DNA of 64,000 nt, taken from positions 930,001 through 994,000 of the forward strand of contig NZ_FSRM01000002.1 in assembly GCF_900141745.1 (NCBI RefSeq), written 5' to 3'. The notes below the pieces were generated by a model, which did not search any database, had not been told where the DNA came from, and saw only the letters and a program-made list of their open reading frames with translations. The stretch is from Paraburkholderia phenazinium. Its GTDB lineage: Bacteria; Pseudomonadota; Gammaproteobacteria; Burkholderiales; Burkholderiaceae. This document shows, piece by piece, positions 17,305 to 26,032 of this stretch. Every line of letters begins with the position of its first letter. Position 1 is the stretch's first letter. A program made the position numbers and the translations under genes.

Positions 17305-19407
17305 TCACTGTGTATAAGTGGCTTGAATAGTAGCGCCCGTGAGACTTGTATTTGGGTTCACTGTGCCGTAGTAGGTCCCAGCTGGTGGGTTTGAGATCGT
17401 GCAGGTGGCTGCACCGCCTCTTACTGCGACGGACTCACAATCTGCATTTCGCGTGGTAGGCGAACCGGCTCTAAGAAACAGCGTTCCAATATCACTGTAG
17501 GATCCGGGCGAAAGAGTGAACGTCAGGCTCGTCACGCCAGCAGGAACGGCCAGCGCGAAATATTGCATGACGTAGGCATTTGCCGAAAACTTGACCGGTA
17601 TATTGCGACTCAGGCCAGTGGTGTTTGGGGCAACAACCTGAAACGGACGCGTCACCCTGCTAACAGCGCCGGTGCTATCCGTAACGGCTAATGTGACGTT
17701 GTAAATGCCTGGATATTCATAGTCGTAGTATGGGTTCACTGACTGTGCGCGAACCATGTCACTCGGGTCCCCAAAGCCCAAATTCCAGGCCCAGGAGGTC
17801 AGTGGCGCACCTCGCGCGGTTGATAGGTCTGTGCACGTCACCAGCATACCGGCTTGACCCTGAGAGCAAGTGAAATCCGCCGCCGCCGGAATCTTCCCCG
17901 ATCTGGCAGCAGTTACGGTTGCGGTGGCGTCGAGAACGCCAGCGCCGCTCGGGAAATCAGGTGATTCCGGCCCGAACGGGTGGACATTCTGCATGAGCAG
18001 CGCGCGCATCTCCGAAGGTGTAAGGGGCTTTGGCGTCACCGACTGGGCCAGTGCGATGACTCCGGACACAAATGGAGCTGCGTACGATGTGCCCGCGAAA
18101 TAGCCGTAAGTTTCCGGCCCTGGTGCAGAGGTGCCGTCATTGCTCGTAGTCCAGATATCCGTTCCTGGCGCAGCTATGTCGACTGACGGTCCAAAATTCG
18201 ATAGACCGCCGCGGCTGTCATTCTCCCTGACATTACCGACGGTGATAACGTTCCTGCAATTGCCCGGTTGATATTTCGCGGCATCGTTCTCACTGTTGCC
18301 GGAAATGGTGACGATTGAAGCGCCACGAGCCGTCGCGTCGTTGATCGCCTGTTGAACTGCGCTGCCGCATGCGCCGAAGCCGAAGATGCTTACATTCACC
18401 ACTTTCGCTGGGTTTGCGTTGTCAGGAACTCCAGGGAGACTCCCTCCGGCGGCCCAAACAATTCCGTCCGCAACGTCCGAGATGAAGCCGGTACCGCATG
18501 CGTCGAGTACTCGAACAGGCACTATCTTCGCACCCCCGGCAGTTCCCGCGATACCGTTGCCATTGTTGGTTATCGCTGCGAGGACGCCCGCAACTGTAGT
18601 GCCGTGCCAGTCAACATGACACGTTTCTGTCGTGATTCCGGGATTGAAGCCGCTTCCACCTTGATGGCCCGCTCGAACGTCCATGCCTGGCAGTAAATTT
18701 GCGTCCAGGTCGCTGTGATGCGTAACGCCATTGTCCACAAGCGCAATGATCGCACCGGACCCATCGGTTAAGTCCCATGCTCCAGCCGGTCGGATACCTG
18801 GTTGACTATTCAATGCCCATTGCCGACCGAAGTCCGGATCATTTGGGATCATACCGCCTTGCACTGCGACATCCGGCTCGACGTATTCAACATTTGGATC
18901 CGTTGCGATCGCGCGCATGAATGCCAGCGCTTCCTTGCTATTTAGTTTGCGCTCAGTCATCACCAAGTCCGCGCCGATGCCCATGCGGCGCAAATGGTGC
19001 GCTTTCGCGGGAAAGGCGCTCGCAAGCTTGTCAAGTTTCGACTGGACCGCCTGCGTCGATCCTCGTTCAACAGTGCCGCTTTTATAAGTGACGATGAAAC
19101 GATTGATCTGCGCGTTGGAAGTAATACTGCTCGCGTTCATCTTCAGGGACGTTGCAAGCGGAACACTTGTTGAATGGGCGGCGCTTTTCGCAGCGGCCAC
19201 TTCCGCTATTTCCTGAGTAGTCGGCGCGGCTTGCGAACTTGTGGTGCTGCTGTTACTTCCGCCGCATGCGGCTAATGCCGTCGTTAGCGCAACACCAACC
19301 GCACTGGCGATGATTCGCTGCGTGGATAATCTGGACCAGATGTAACCTGTTTTACCGATTGTATGTTGAATGCAAATCCGTCTGATTTTTGACCCGTATT
19401 CCTGCAT
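17305..19407 (-). CDS. S8 subtilisin-family serine protease, lipoprotein-like, with PKD domain
   Basis: 700 aa from ATG 19407, preceded by a G-rich SD (GGGGGGAG); the longer frame to 19482 lacks one. Long N-terminal basic region, then hydrophobic segment ending LAAC (lipobox, about residue 48). An I9-type propeptide (INRFIVTYKSG to NVEYVEPDVAVQ) precedes the catalytic domain. Triad: Asp in ALVDNGVTHHSDL, His in DWHGTTVAGVLA, Ser in FAGTSYAAPFVSG, with oxyanion Asn in VTISGNSEND. A PKD-like domain (LTSWAWNLGFGDP) and a C-terminal PPC-like beta domain follow. Probably an exported protease. AT-rich relative to flanks. Confidence 0.9.
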   Translation of the reverse strand: MQEYGSKIRRICIQHTIGKTGYIWSRLSTQRIIASAVGVALTTALAACGGSNSSTTSSQAAPTTQEIAEVAAAKSAAHSTSVPLATSLKMNASSITSNAQINRFIVTYKSGTVERGSTQAVQSKLDKLASAFPAKAHHLRRMGIGADLVMTERKLNSKEALAFMRAIATDPNVEYVEPDVAVQGGMIPNDPDFGRQWALNSQPGIRPAGAWDLTDGSGAIIALVDNGVTHHSDLDANLLPGMDVRAGHQGGSGFNPGITTETCHVDWHGTTVAGVLAAITNNGNGIAGTAGGAKIVPVRVLDACGTGFISDVADGIVWAAGGSLPGVPDNANPAKVVNVSIFGFGACGSAVQQAINDATARGASIVTISGNSENDAAKYQPGNCRNVITVGNVRENDSRGGLSNFGPSVDIAAPGTDIWTTSNDGTSAPGPETYGYFAGTSYAAPFVSGVIALAQSVTPKPLTPSEMRALLMQNVHPFGPESPDFPSGAGVLDATATVTAARSGKIPAAADFTCSQGQAGMLVTCTDLSTARGAPLTSWAWNLGFGDPSDMVRAQSVNPYYDYEYPGIYNVTLAVTDSTGAVSRVTRPFQVVAPNTTGLSRNIPVKFSANAYVMQYFALAVPAGVTSLTFTLSPGSYSDIGTLFLRAGSPTTRNADCESVAVRGGAATCTISNPPAGTYYGTVNPNTSLTGATIQATYTQ

Positions 19408-19607
19408 CTTCAAATCTCCCCCCAGTTTTTGATAAGTCGTTCTAATGAATACCAACACGAAGAAACACGTGTAAGAGTCCAAGATGAAAGACTAAGCCCT
19501 CACAAACCGGGGAACTAGCAGACGCCGCTGCTTTAGTTGAGAGATAATTTTTCGGTCATGTCAGGAAAGGTCGCGCGATTCGCGATTCGCTGCATATGGT
19601 GTAAGAG

Positions 19608-19645
19608 AAATCCCTAGTTTAGCTGTACAGCTAAACTAGGGATTT
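19608..19645. repeat. 38-bp perfect palindrome without spacer
   Basis: Left arm AAATCCCTAGTTTAGCTGT (19608-19626) is exactly the reverse complement of the right arm (19627-19645); there is no loop. It lies in the 366-bp gap between the divergent S8 protease (-) and methyltransferase (+) genes and contains CTAG twice. Apart from this palindrome I see no gene in 19408-19773. Confidence 0.85.
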
Positions 19646-19773
19646 GGCCAAAACATGCGCTCTTGCTGCAGCGCTGCCGAGGATCGACCCAACAGTAAAC
19701 ACCGCTCGACGGCATACTTTGTAAACTGCGCGATGCCCACGGCCCAATCTCATATGATTTCACCAACCCGCCC

Positions 19774-20565
19774 ATGACCACACCCATCCCCTTCATACCC
19801 GACCGCTTCAAGAACAACGCCGCTCACTACCTGAGCGGCCGCCCCGCCTACTCACCGCGCCTGATCCGCCGCGTGGCCGAAGCCTGCAAGCTCGACGGCA
19901 CGCAACGCTTGCTCGACCTCGGCTGCGGACCGGGGCAACTCTCGCTGGCATTTTCATCATGGGTGGACTCGGGCGTGGCGCTCGATCCTGAACCCGAAAT
20001 GCTGCGCATCGCCTCAGGACTCGGACTCGGCGTTGCCCCAAACATCGAATACCGGTTGGGCAGTTCCTACGATCTCTCGCCAGAGTGGGGCCGTTTTCAG
20101 ATCGCCGTCATCGGCCGCGCTTTTCACTGGATGGACCGGCCCGATACGCTTGCGCGTCTGGACAAGCTGCTCGACCCATCGGCCGCCGTGGTGCTCTTCG
20201 GCACCTCGCACGCGAACGACGCGTCGACGCCATGGCTCGCCGCTTACCGCGCGTTGCTCGACGAATACGCGCAAACCGATCCGGCGCGCGAGCAGCGCAA
20301 GTCCGATAGCTGGGAGAGTCACGAATCCGTCTTGTTCAAGTCGGCGTTTGCTTCGCTCGAACGCATGTCGTTCATCGAGAAGCGTCGCGTCGCGCTAGAG
20401 TCTCTGATTGCGCGAGCGTTGTCGATGTCGAGCCTGTCATCGGAGCGCCTCGGTGCGCGGCTCGACGAACTGGTGACGCGTTTGCGATCTCTGCTTGAAC
20501 CGCACGCCGCGGAGGGCTGGCTTGATGAGCGAGTGGAATCGATCGCGCTGATTGCGCGTCGTTAA
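19774..20565 (+). CDS. Class I SAM-dependent methyltransferase
   Basis: 263 aa. Motif I LLDLGCGPGQLSLAF at about residue 48 with the acidic motif II residue in VALDPEPEML; similar to the UbiE/methyltransferase-11 group. Soluble, no signal peptide. The substrate cannot be deduced. Convergent with copD; its 5' region contains the 38-bp palindrome about 130 bp upstream. Confidence 0.85.
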   Translation: MTTPIPFIPDRFKNNAAHYLSGRPAYSPRLIRRVAEACKLDGTQRLLDLGCGPGQLSLAFSSWVDSGVALDPEPEMLRIASGLGLGVAPNIEYRLGSSYDLSPEWGRFQIAVIGRAFHWMDRPDTLARLDKLLDPSAAVVLFGTSHANDASTPWLAAYRALLDEYAQTDPAREQRKSDSWESHESVLFKSAFASLERMSFIEKRRVALESLIARALSMSSLSSERLGARLDELVTRLRSLLEPHAAEGWLDERVESIALIARR

Positions 20566-20627
20566 GTTTGCGTAGAGGAGGGACGGATGCACCAGCGCGC
20601 CATCGAAGCGCTAGCGCATCCGCAAAC
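20566..20627. terminator. Structured bidirectional terminator region
   Basis: Nested stems: GTTTGCG (20566-20572)/CGCAAAC (20621-20627), CGGATGC (20584-20590)/GCATCCG (20616-20622) and inner AGCGC/GCGCT. The first and second compete at their 3' arms. Located between the convergent methyltransferase and copD genes. Confidence 0.4.
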
Positions 20628-20633
20628 CATGGT

Positions 20634-21569
20634 CTAGCCGCCCGAGGGCGACGTGTGGCCCAGTACGCCTGCCACGATCAAGATCGCCACCATTGCGACG
20701 GCTTCGACGGCCAGCAGCCGGTCGAAGCTGCGCTGCGCATTGCGATAGGCTTGTCCAGCACCGGTCACCGTGTGTTGCAAGCGCGGTAGGTGGATCATCC
20801 GGTTATAGGCACCGAGCAATACCGCCAACGTGACGAGTATCAGCTTGAGAGTCAGCACGCGTCCGTACACCACGTCGAGCAACGGCGTAGTCAGATGCGC
20901 CGTGTCCTGCGTAGCGTTATAGATGCCAGTCACGATCACAGCTGCGAGCGCGCCGGTTGCCAGATGCGACAGGTACGTGCGGAACTTCACGCGGTTGCCA
21001 GGCGCGACATCCGCCACCGCTGTCGCCGCTTCGGCACCTCCACACCACAACAGCGGCGCCGCGACAATCACACTACCTGCCCACAACGCAGTCGCCGCGA
21101 GATGCAGCACATGCACGGCTTCGCGCGGGGTGAAATCGCCTGCGTCCGCGGCGTGACTGGCTGCAGCTTTCCCCGCCACATAGACGACCATACCCGCTGC
21201 CGTTAGCCACCACGCTGCATGGCTATGACGCGCGCTGCCGAAACATGCGAGCACCACGCCGGCAAAACCCACCGACCACGCAATCCCGAAGTGCGATTGC
21301 GTCAGCACCGCGCCCATCACGGGACCAGCCTCACGCAACGGCGTACCGCTCATCACAGCAGCCTCCAGCCACAGGTACAGCACGCAGGCGAGCGAGAGTG
21401 CGCAGAGTGCAGCCAACCGCGAGCGTCCCAGCCCGGTAGCAGACGCCATGGCGCGGGTGTCATCCACCCGCGCCAGCATCGCACTGCATACGAGCGCCCC
21501 GACCGCCACCGCGAACAGCACGTCTTGCGCAGCTTCGACGACGATCTGTACGACGACGAGCGGATCCAC
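20634..21569 (-). CDS. copD: CopD-like copper transport membrane protein
   Basis: 311 aa if started at GTG 21569, 2 bp after the copC stop; the ATG at 21635 would overlap copC by about 60 bp and adds no family sequence. About eight hydrophobic segments. The SHAADAGDF, HVLHLAATALWAG and NRMIHLPRL regions contain the conserved His residues of the CopD family, inner-membrane proteins that act with periplasmic CopC in copper uptake or resistance. Last gene of the DUF2946-OMP-copC-copD operon. Confidence 0.88.
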   Translation of the reverse strand: MDPLVVVQIVVEAAQDVLFAVAVGALVCSAMLARVDDTRAMASATGLGRSRLAALCALSLACVLYLWLEAAVMSGTPLREAGPVMGAVLTQSHFGIAWSVGFAGVVLACFGSARHSHAAWWLTAAGMVVYVAGKAAASHAADAGDFTPREAVHVLHLAATALWAGSVIVAAPLLWCGGAEAATAVADVAPGNRVKFRTYLSHLATGALAAVIVTGIYNATQDTAHLTTPLLDVVYGRVLTLKLILVTLAVLLGAYNRMIHLPRLQHTVTGAGQAYRNAQRSFDRLLAVEAVAMVAILIVAGVLGHTSPSGG

Positions 21570-21571
21570 CG

Positions 21572-21949
21572 TTACTTCACCGTGAAGGTGTAGTGGCCCT
21601 GCGTACGGTGGCCATCTTCCGCGACCGCCACCCACGCGACCGTGTAGTCACCCGGCGTGAGCGGGTTCAGCGCGACCGACATATGCTTCTTGTTCGCCGG
21701 ATCGACCACGGCCTTCGCGCTTGTCACGGGCTTGCCCTGCGCATCGGTCACGGTGATCGCGCTGAAGGCCGGTTCGAGGCCATCGTCGAAATCGATCGCC
21801 ACGTCCTTTTGCGAGGTGGTCACGGTGGACCCGGCGGACGGCGCCTGGTGAGTCGGGTATGCATGAGCGTGCGCGAGCTGTGCGACCGTCAGCGTCAGCG
21901 CGGCAACGAGGCCACGCGCCAGAGATGAGTTCAGCAGAGTGTTTTTCAT
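21572..21949 (-). CDS. copC: CopC periplasmic copper-binding protein
   Basis: 125 aa. Signal peptide of about 28 residues ending in HAHA, so the mature protein begins with His, which is the N-terminal Cu(II) ligand in CopC proteins. The C-terminal VAEDGHRTQGHYTFTVK supplies the conserved Asp and His ligands. Beta-barrel of about 97 residues, the usual CopC length. The stop is 2 bp before the copD GTG start and the ATG directly follows the upstream gene's stop, showing tight translational coupling. Confidence 0.93.
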   Translation of the reverse strand: MKNTLLNSSLARGLVAALTLTVAQLAHAHAYPTHQAPSAGSTVTTSQKDVAIDFDDGLEPAFSAITVTDAQGKPVTSAKAVVDPANKKHMSVALNPLTPGDYTVAWVAVAEDGHRTQGHYTFTVK

Positions 21950-22876
21950 TTAGTTGAAGAGCGGCTTGCCAAGAGAGTTAGGGAAAATGTCGTCGAAGTA
22001 CAGGTGCGCATCGAACAGCACGCCCACGTAATTGCCGGTCAGGTGATTGACCGGAATCTGCGCTTCGATGCCGAACTGGCCGTAGCGGTTAAGCCAGAGA
22101 AAGCCCGGGTTGATGGTGCCGGTGGTTTGACCGGCACAAGCGCCCGCCGTACAAGTGCTCATCGGCGCTTCGACGACGAGCACCATGTTCTTGAAAGGCT
22201 GCGGAATGCCGAGATCCTTCACCTGGCTTTGCAGATACGGAATGCTGTATTGCAGCGTGAAGCCCCAGCCGAATGAATTCGGCCCGTTGGCGGACGACGC
22301 CGTGGTGAGGTTCGGTCCGAGTTCGCCGGTGATCGCGAACGGCCGCAGATAGCTGAGCGAGGTGGGCAGATCGCCGAAGCCCTTGCCGAAGTAAAAGTCC
22401 GGCGTGAACGTCGAAAACGAGTTCCCAACCGACCTGGAGCCCGTGCCGCCGATCTCCGCCTCAAGCCCGATCGACGCCATGAATTCATGCCGCGCGTTCG
22501 CGTAGAGCAGATATTTCGCGCCTATGGTCACGTTGTCCCAACCCTTCGTCGAGCCGCCGTTCGGGTCGTTCTGGCTGACGTAATCGCTCGAAACGCTGAA
22601 GGCCAGGTTCTTCGTGATCAGCTTGTCCCATTCATACGAGACCGTATTGACGTTCATGTTGTCACCGTTGTCGTCCGGACTCTTGATGTGACCGAACTGG
22701 GTGTCGAATTCATCCCCGACGCCGGGGTCGTCCACGGTCAGCGTGGCGGGAAAGACGCGGTCACCCACTACTGCGTGAGCAGAAGCCGCCGGTGAACCGG
22801 CGAGGCAGGTGGCGCCCGCAGCCGCCATCAAAGCGGCGCGTGCCGGCGCCGCGTGTCGTTTGAAAAACGTACGCAT
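21950..22876 (-). CDS. Predicted outer-membrane beta-barrel protein of copper operon
   Basis: 308 aa. Signal peptide of about 34 residues (ends SPAASAHA). The mature part has alternating beta-strand pattern, many Gly/Asn/aromatics and a C-terminal strand ending in Phe-Asn (GVLFDAHLYFDDIFPNSLGKPLFN region), suggesting a small outer-membrane barrel. SD AGGAGAAG precedes ATG 22876. Position between the CruR-like leader gene and copC suggests a role in copper passage or sequestration. I cannot assign a characterised family beyond 'transporter-like' OM proteins found in copCD operons. Confidence 0.7.
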   Translation of the reverse strand: MRTFFKRHAAPARAALMAAAGATCLAGSPAASAHAVVGDRVFPATLTVDDPGVGDEFDTQFGHIKSPDDNGDNMNVNTVSYEWDKLITKNLAFSVSSDYVSQNDPNGGSTKGWDNVTIGAKYLLYANARHEFMASIGLEAEIGGTGSRSVGNSFSTFTPDFYFGKGFGDLPTSLSYLRPFAITGELGPNLTTASSANGPNSFGWGFTLQYSIPYLQSQVKDLGIPQPFKNMVLVVEAPMSTCTAGACAGQTTGTINPGFLWLNRYGQFGIEAQIPVNHLTGNYVGVLFDAHLYFDDIFPNSLGKPLFN

Positions 22877-22910
22877 GATCTAATTCTTCTCCTAATTGTC
22901 TTGATGCTGC

Positions 22911-22960
22911 GCCGCGTGGTTGTGCGGCGACATCCCGCGACTGCTTGCGCAGCGCGGATG
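22911..22960 (-). promoter_or_regulatory. Two hairpins between cruR-like gene and OM protein gene
   Basis: Hairpin A: GCCGC (22911-22915)/GCGGC (22924-22928). Hairpin B: CATCC (22931-22935)/GGATG (22956-22960) extended by GCG/CGC after one bulged C. They fill the 104-bp gap downstream of the DUF2946 ORF, the place where Rho-dependent termination or RBS masking occurs in characterised DUF2946-led operons. Confidence 0.5.
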
Positions 22961-22980
22961 CGGTTCAGGTACAGAACACG

Positions 22981-23361
22981 TCAGGAGAGAACGGGAGGCG
23001 CGCGCGGCTGGGCCGCGGTATAAAAGAGGGGGACGTGGACGGCGTCGCGCGTGACGGGAACCGATGCGCGCGCAACCGATAGTTCGGCCACGAACACCGT
23101 AGCCGTGCCGGGCAGCACCGGCACGTGGGCCAGCATGCCGCAATACGCACAGGCCTGCCAATGCCAGGTAGGCGAAGGCGACGACTTGTCCGTCTTCTCG
23201 ACCTGGCTGTTATCCGGGTCCGCCGAGCAGTAAGTGGCCAGCGCCTGGCCAAGTCTGTCGTGTGCCGCGAGCGCCTGCGAAACTGTCGGCGCAAGCGTGC
23301 TCATCAGGATTGCAAGCAATCCCAACAAACTGCCGATTTTCTGAAGGCGGAGGCGAAGCAT
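22981..23361 (-). CDS. cruR: DUF2946 protein, CruR-like copper-responsive upstream regulator
   Basis: 126 aa. N-terminal hydrophobic signal-like segment (residues 8-32), CxxC motif C71-A-Y-C74 preceded by His67, and an RAPP motif at 120-123, three residues from the C-terminus. In Bordetella CruR, copper perceived by the nascent CxxC relieves arrest at RAPP, which triggers Rho termination before the downstream gene. Both motifs are present here and the gene heads an operon of copper genes, so it is probably a regulatory ORF and not an enzyme. The symbol is by motif and context. Confidence 0.82.
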   Translation of the reverse strand: MLRLRLQKIGSLLGLLAILMSTLAPTVSQALAAHDRLGQALATYCSADPDNSQVEKTDKSSPSPTWHWQACAYCGMLAHVPVLPGTATVFVAELSVARASVPVTRDAVHVPLFYTAAQPRAPPVLS

Positions 23362-23768
23362 GCTGTGCGTCGAGCATGAGAAGGGGCGATGATTGGCGCA
23401 GATTATGCCATGCAGGCGGCCGCGAACCTATGTGTAAACCACATGCCCGGCATCTTTACTCTGCGCATATTGGCAGCTGGCGGCAATGCGTCGCACGCGA
23501 GATGTGTGGCTGCCGCACGCCTGATGCAATTTCGTAGGAAGATTGCGATTTTCACCACGGTTCGTCTGATTCGGGAAGCGGCGCAGCGCCGTTGAAACGA
23601 GCAGAAATCTGCCTATAAGGGCATTCTGGGAATAAATCGCCGCGCGGCGACGTTAGCACTATTAGCTGCGATGACGTTGCATTCAGGCGTCGGCGCTTTT
23701 GCCCGGTTCACGGCCATTTAAATTTCAAAAAGCTTTCGCATAAGCGCACCTTTCGGACGGAATTACCG
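23362..23768. other. Intergenic region, divergent promoters expected
   Basis: 407 bp between the cruR-like gene (-) and the cytochrome b561 gene (+). Short frames here have no ribosome-binding site or recognisable sequence. It should contain promoters for both flanking genes, but I cannot place -35/-10 elements with confidence. Confidence 0.5.
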
Positions 23769-24371
23769 ATGAGCACTCAGGCAAACTCTCCGCTAACCGA
23801 CGCCAGCAGCGTGCAGGCGGTCTCTCACTACACCCGCACGGCAATGGCCCTGCACTGGATCATCGCGATCCTGATTATCTGCAATGTGGTGTTGGGGTTG
23901 AGCGCCGATTCGCTGCCCGACGACTGGGTGCGTCCGGTGGTCGACACGCATAAGTCGATCGGCATTACCGTGCTCGGCCTCGTGCTGCTGCGCATTCTGT
24001 GGCGCGTCTCGCACAAGCCGCCGGCGTTGCCGGCCGTGTTTCCCGCATGGGAGCGGATCGCCGCTCATGTCGCGCACTTTCTGCTTTACCTGTTGATGAT
24101 CGGCCTGCCGCTGTCTGGCTGGCTGCACGACTCGGCATGGAAGGACGCCGCGACGCATCCGATGCGTTTGTTCAACCTGTTTCCGTGGCCGCGGATCGGC
24201 TACGTGATGAACCTCGATCCGACGCTCAAGGAAACGCTGCACGACCGCTTCGGCGCGCTGCATACGTGGCTCGGCTACGCGCTTTACGCCCTGCTGGCGA
24301 TGCACGTAGGCGGTGCGCTCAAGCATGAGTGGATCGATCGCAAGTCCGTGCTAAAGCGCATGATCCCTTGA
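23769..24371 (+). CDS. Cytochrome b561
   Basis: 200 aa with four hydrophobic helices. Candidate haem-ligand His residues are in MALHWIIAIL, VDTHKSIG, AAHVAHFLLYL and AMHVGGALKHEWIDR, in the positions used by the bacterial b561 (YceJ/CybB) family. These are di-haem inner-membrane proteins that move electrons between the quinone pool and other carriers or superoxide. Its last 43 bp overlap the annotated start of the next gene. Confidence 0.9.
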   Translation: MSTQANSPLTDASSVQAVSHYTRTAMALHWIIAILIICNVVLGLSADSLPDDWVRPVVDTHKSIGITVLGLVLLRILWRVSHKPPALPAVFPAWERIAAHVAHFLLYLLMIGLPLSGWLHDSAWKDAATHPMRLFNLFPWPRIGYVMNLDPTLKETLHDRFGALHTWLGYALYALLAMHVGGALKHEWIDRKSVLKRMIP

Positions 24372-25903
24372 GGAACGCGTCTTCTCCAAACGACTCTGAC
24401 CCACAAGCTCAACCATTCAACCACGCAGTACCGACAGATTCAGCCGCTATTTTGAAGAGAACTCTGGAACAAGCTTTGGCGCTCGCGTCGCCTCGTATCG
24501 TGCCTCGCCCGGCCACGTTGTTGAGCACGGTGATCCATCTCAGTGTCGTGGCGCTGTGGCTGCTGCTGTTCGCGCGGGCGTTCTTTCTGCAGGGCGTGGT
24601 GGCATGGTCGACGGGGATTGCGTACGTGCTTTACGACACCCTTCTGCTCGTATTCGTCGCAGTCAAGACGCTACCGCTCATGCGGCCGTTGGCACCGCTC
24701 GATCCGGCTTCGGATCGACGCAGTTTGCCCAGCATGGGCGTGATCGTCGCCTCGCATAACGAGGCAGCGGTGCTGCCCATCACGCTGGCTGCGTTGCTGC
24801 GGCAAACGCACGGCCCGGAGCAGATCGTGATTGCCGACGACGGCTCGACCGACGGCACCGCCGCGCTCCTGACCGGACGCTTCGGCCTGACGGCGGCGCC
24901 TGATGGCCACCTGAGCGCGCCGAGCTCGCTGCATCCGAACCTGTACTGGCTGCGCGTGCCGCACGGCGGCAAGGCGCGGGCACTGAACGCCGCCATCACC
25001 GAGATGACCACCGACACGGTCATGACCGTCGACGCCGACACGCTGCTCGACGACGACGCCACTTACGCCATGCGGGCGGCCTTCGCGAGCGAACCGAAGC
25101 TGGTGGCGGCAGCGGGCATCCTCGTGCCGGTCTGCGGCAAGTCCTTTTCCGGCCGCGTGTTCCAGTGGTTCCAGACCTACGAGTACATGCGCAACTTCAT
25201 TGCCCGCTTTGCGTGGATGCGTGCCGACAGCCTGCTGCTGATCTCCGGCGCGTTTGCCTCGTTCAAGCGCGAGGCGCTGGTCGAGGTCGGCGGCTTCGAC
25301 CCGCAATGTCTGGTGGAGGACTACGAACTGATCCATCGGCTGCGCCGCTATTCGGTCGATCACGGGCTCGGCTGGGATGTGCGCGTGGTCGGCGATGCAC
25401 AAGGGCGAACCGACGCGCCCGGAACGCTCGGCAGTTTCCTGCGGCAGCGGCGCCGCTGGTTTGCGGGCTTCCTGCAGACGCAGTACTGGAATCGCGATAT
25501 GACGGGCAACCCGCGCTACGGCACCCTCGGCATGCTGATGCTGCCGGTCAAGGCGATTGACACGATGCAGCCCATCTACGGGTTGACGGCCTTCGTGTTG
25601 CTGCTCGCTTTCCTCGTCGGCGGCCATGGGACGCTGGTGCTGTCGATTTTTGGCGTGATCGGCGCGAAAATCGCCATCGACCTGGCTTTCTACGTCTGGT
25701 CCATCGATCTGTACCGCCGCTGGACGGGTCAGCGCGTCGGCTCTAGCGTGGGATTGGCGCTGGTCGCCGCAATAGTCGAGCCCTTCACATTCCAGTTGCT
25801 CCGCCACACTGGCGCCCTGCTGGGATGGCTGCATTTTTTACGTGGTGGCCGCGTCTGGGGCGTGCAGCGGCGCTCAGGACTGGTCGCACCCGACGAAAGT
25901 TGA
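24329..25903 (+). CDS. Family 2 glycosyltransferase, membrane-bound
   Basis: 524 aa from ATG 24329; since the first 14 codons overlap cytochrome b561 and no SD is visible, TTG 24368 is an alternative start. Two N-terminal hydrophobic helices, a GT-A domain (about residues 135-370) with IADDGSTDGT, metal-binding DADT, GGFDPQCLVEDYEL and QRRRWFAGF, then about three C-terminal helices. This is the arrangement of processive or polyprenyl-linked GT2 enzymes such as those making polysaccharides. The product is unknown. Followed by a Rieske oxygenase 130 bp downstream. Confidence 0.87.
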   Translation: MDRSQVRAKAHDPLRNASSPNDSDPQAQPFNHAVPTDSAAILKRTLEQALALASPRIVPRPATLLSTVIHLSVVALWLLLFARAFFLQGVVAWSTGIAYVLYDTLLLVFVAVKTLPLMRPLAPLDPASDRRSLPSMGVIVASHNEAAVLPITLAALLRQTHGPEQIVIADDGSTDGTAALLTGRFGLTAAPDGHLSAPSSLHPNLYWLRVPHGGKARALNAAITEMTTDTVMTVDADTLLDDDATYAMRAAFASEPKLVAAAGILVPVCGKSFSGRVFQWFQTYEYMRNFIARFAWMRADSLLLISGAFASFKREALVEVGGFDPQCLVEDYELIHRLRRYSVDHGLGWDVRVVGDAQGRTDAPGTLGSFLRQRRRWFAGFLQTQYWNRDMTGNPRYGTLGMLMLPVKAIDTMQPIYGLTAFVLLLAFLVGGHGTLVLSIFGVIGAKIAIDLAFYVWSIDLYRRWTGQRVGSSVGLALVAAIVEPFTFQLLRHTGALLGWLHFLRGGRVWGVQRRSGLVAPDES

Positions 25904-26032
25904 CGGCAGGCGGGAAACCCCAGGTATTGTCAAAAACATCAATTGCGCACCTTCTAGTAGACTGACTCCCCATGTCGGCCCCAATCCTGTTGGGGGCCCA
26001 TCCAGGTTTCAGACTATAAGGAGGCGTCGCCC

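Noticed and set aside
25977..25998. Hairpin GGCCCCAA/TTGGGGGCC before the Rieske gene
   Set aside because: Contains a bulged G, has no T-tract and lies in the promoter/leader of the gene; too weak to call.
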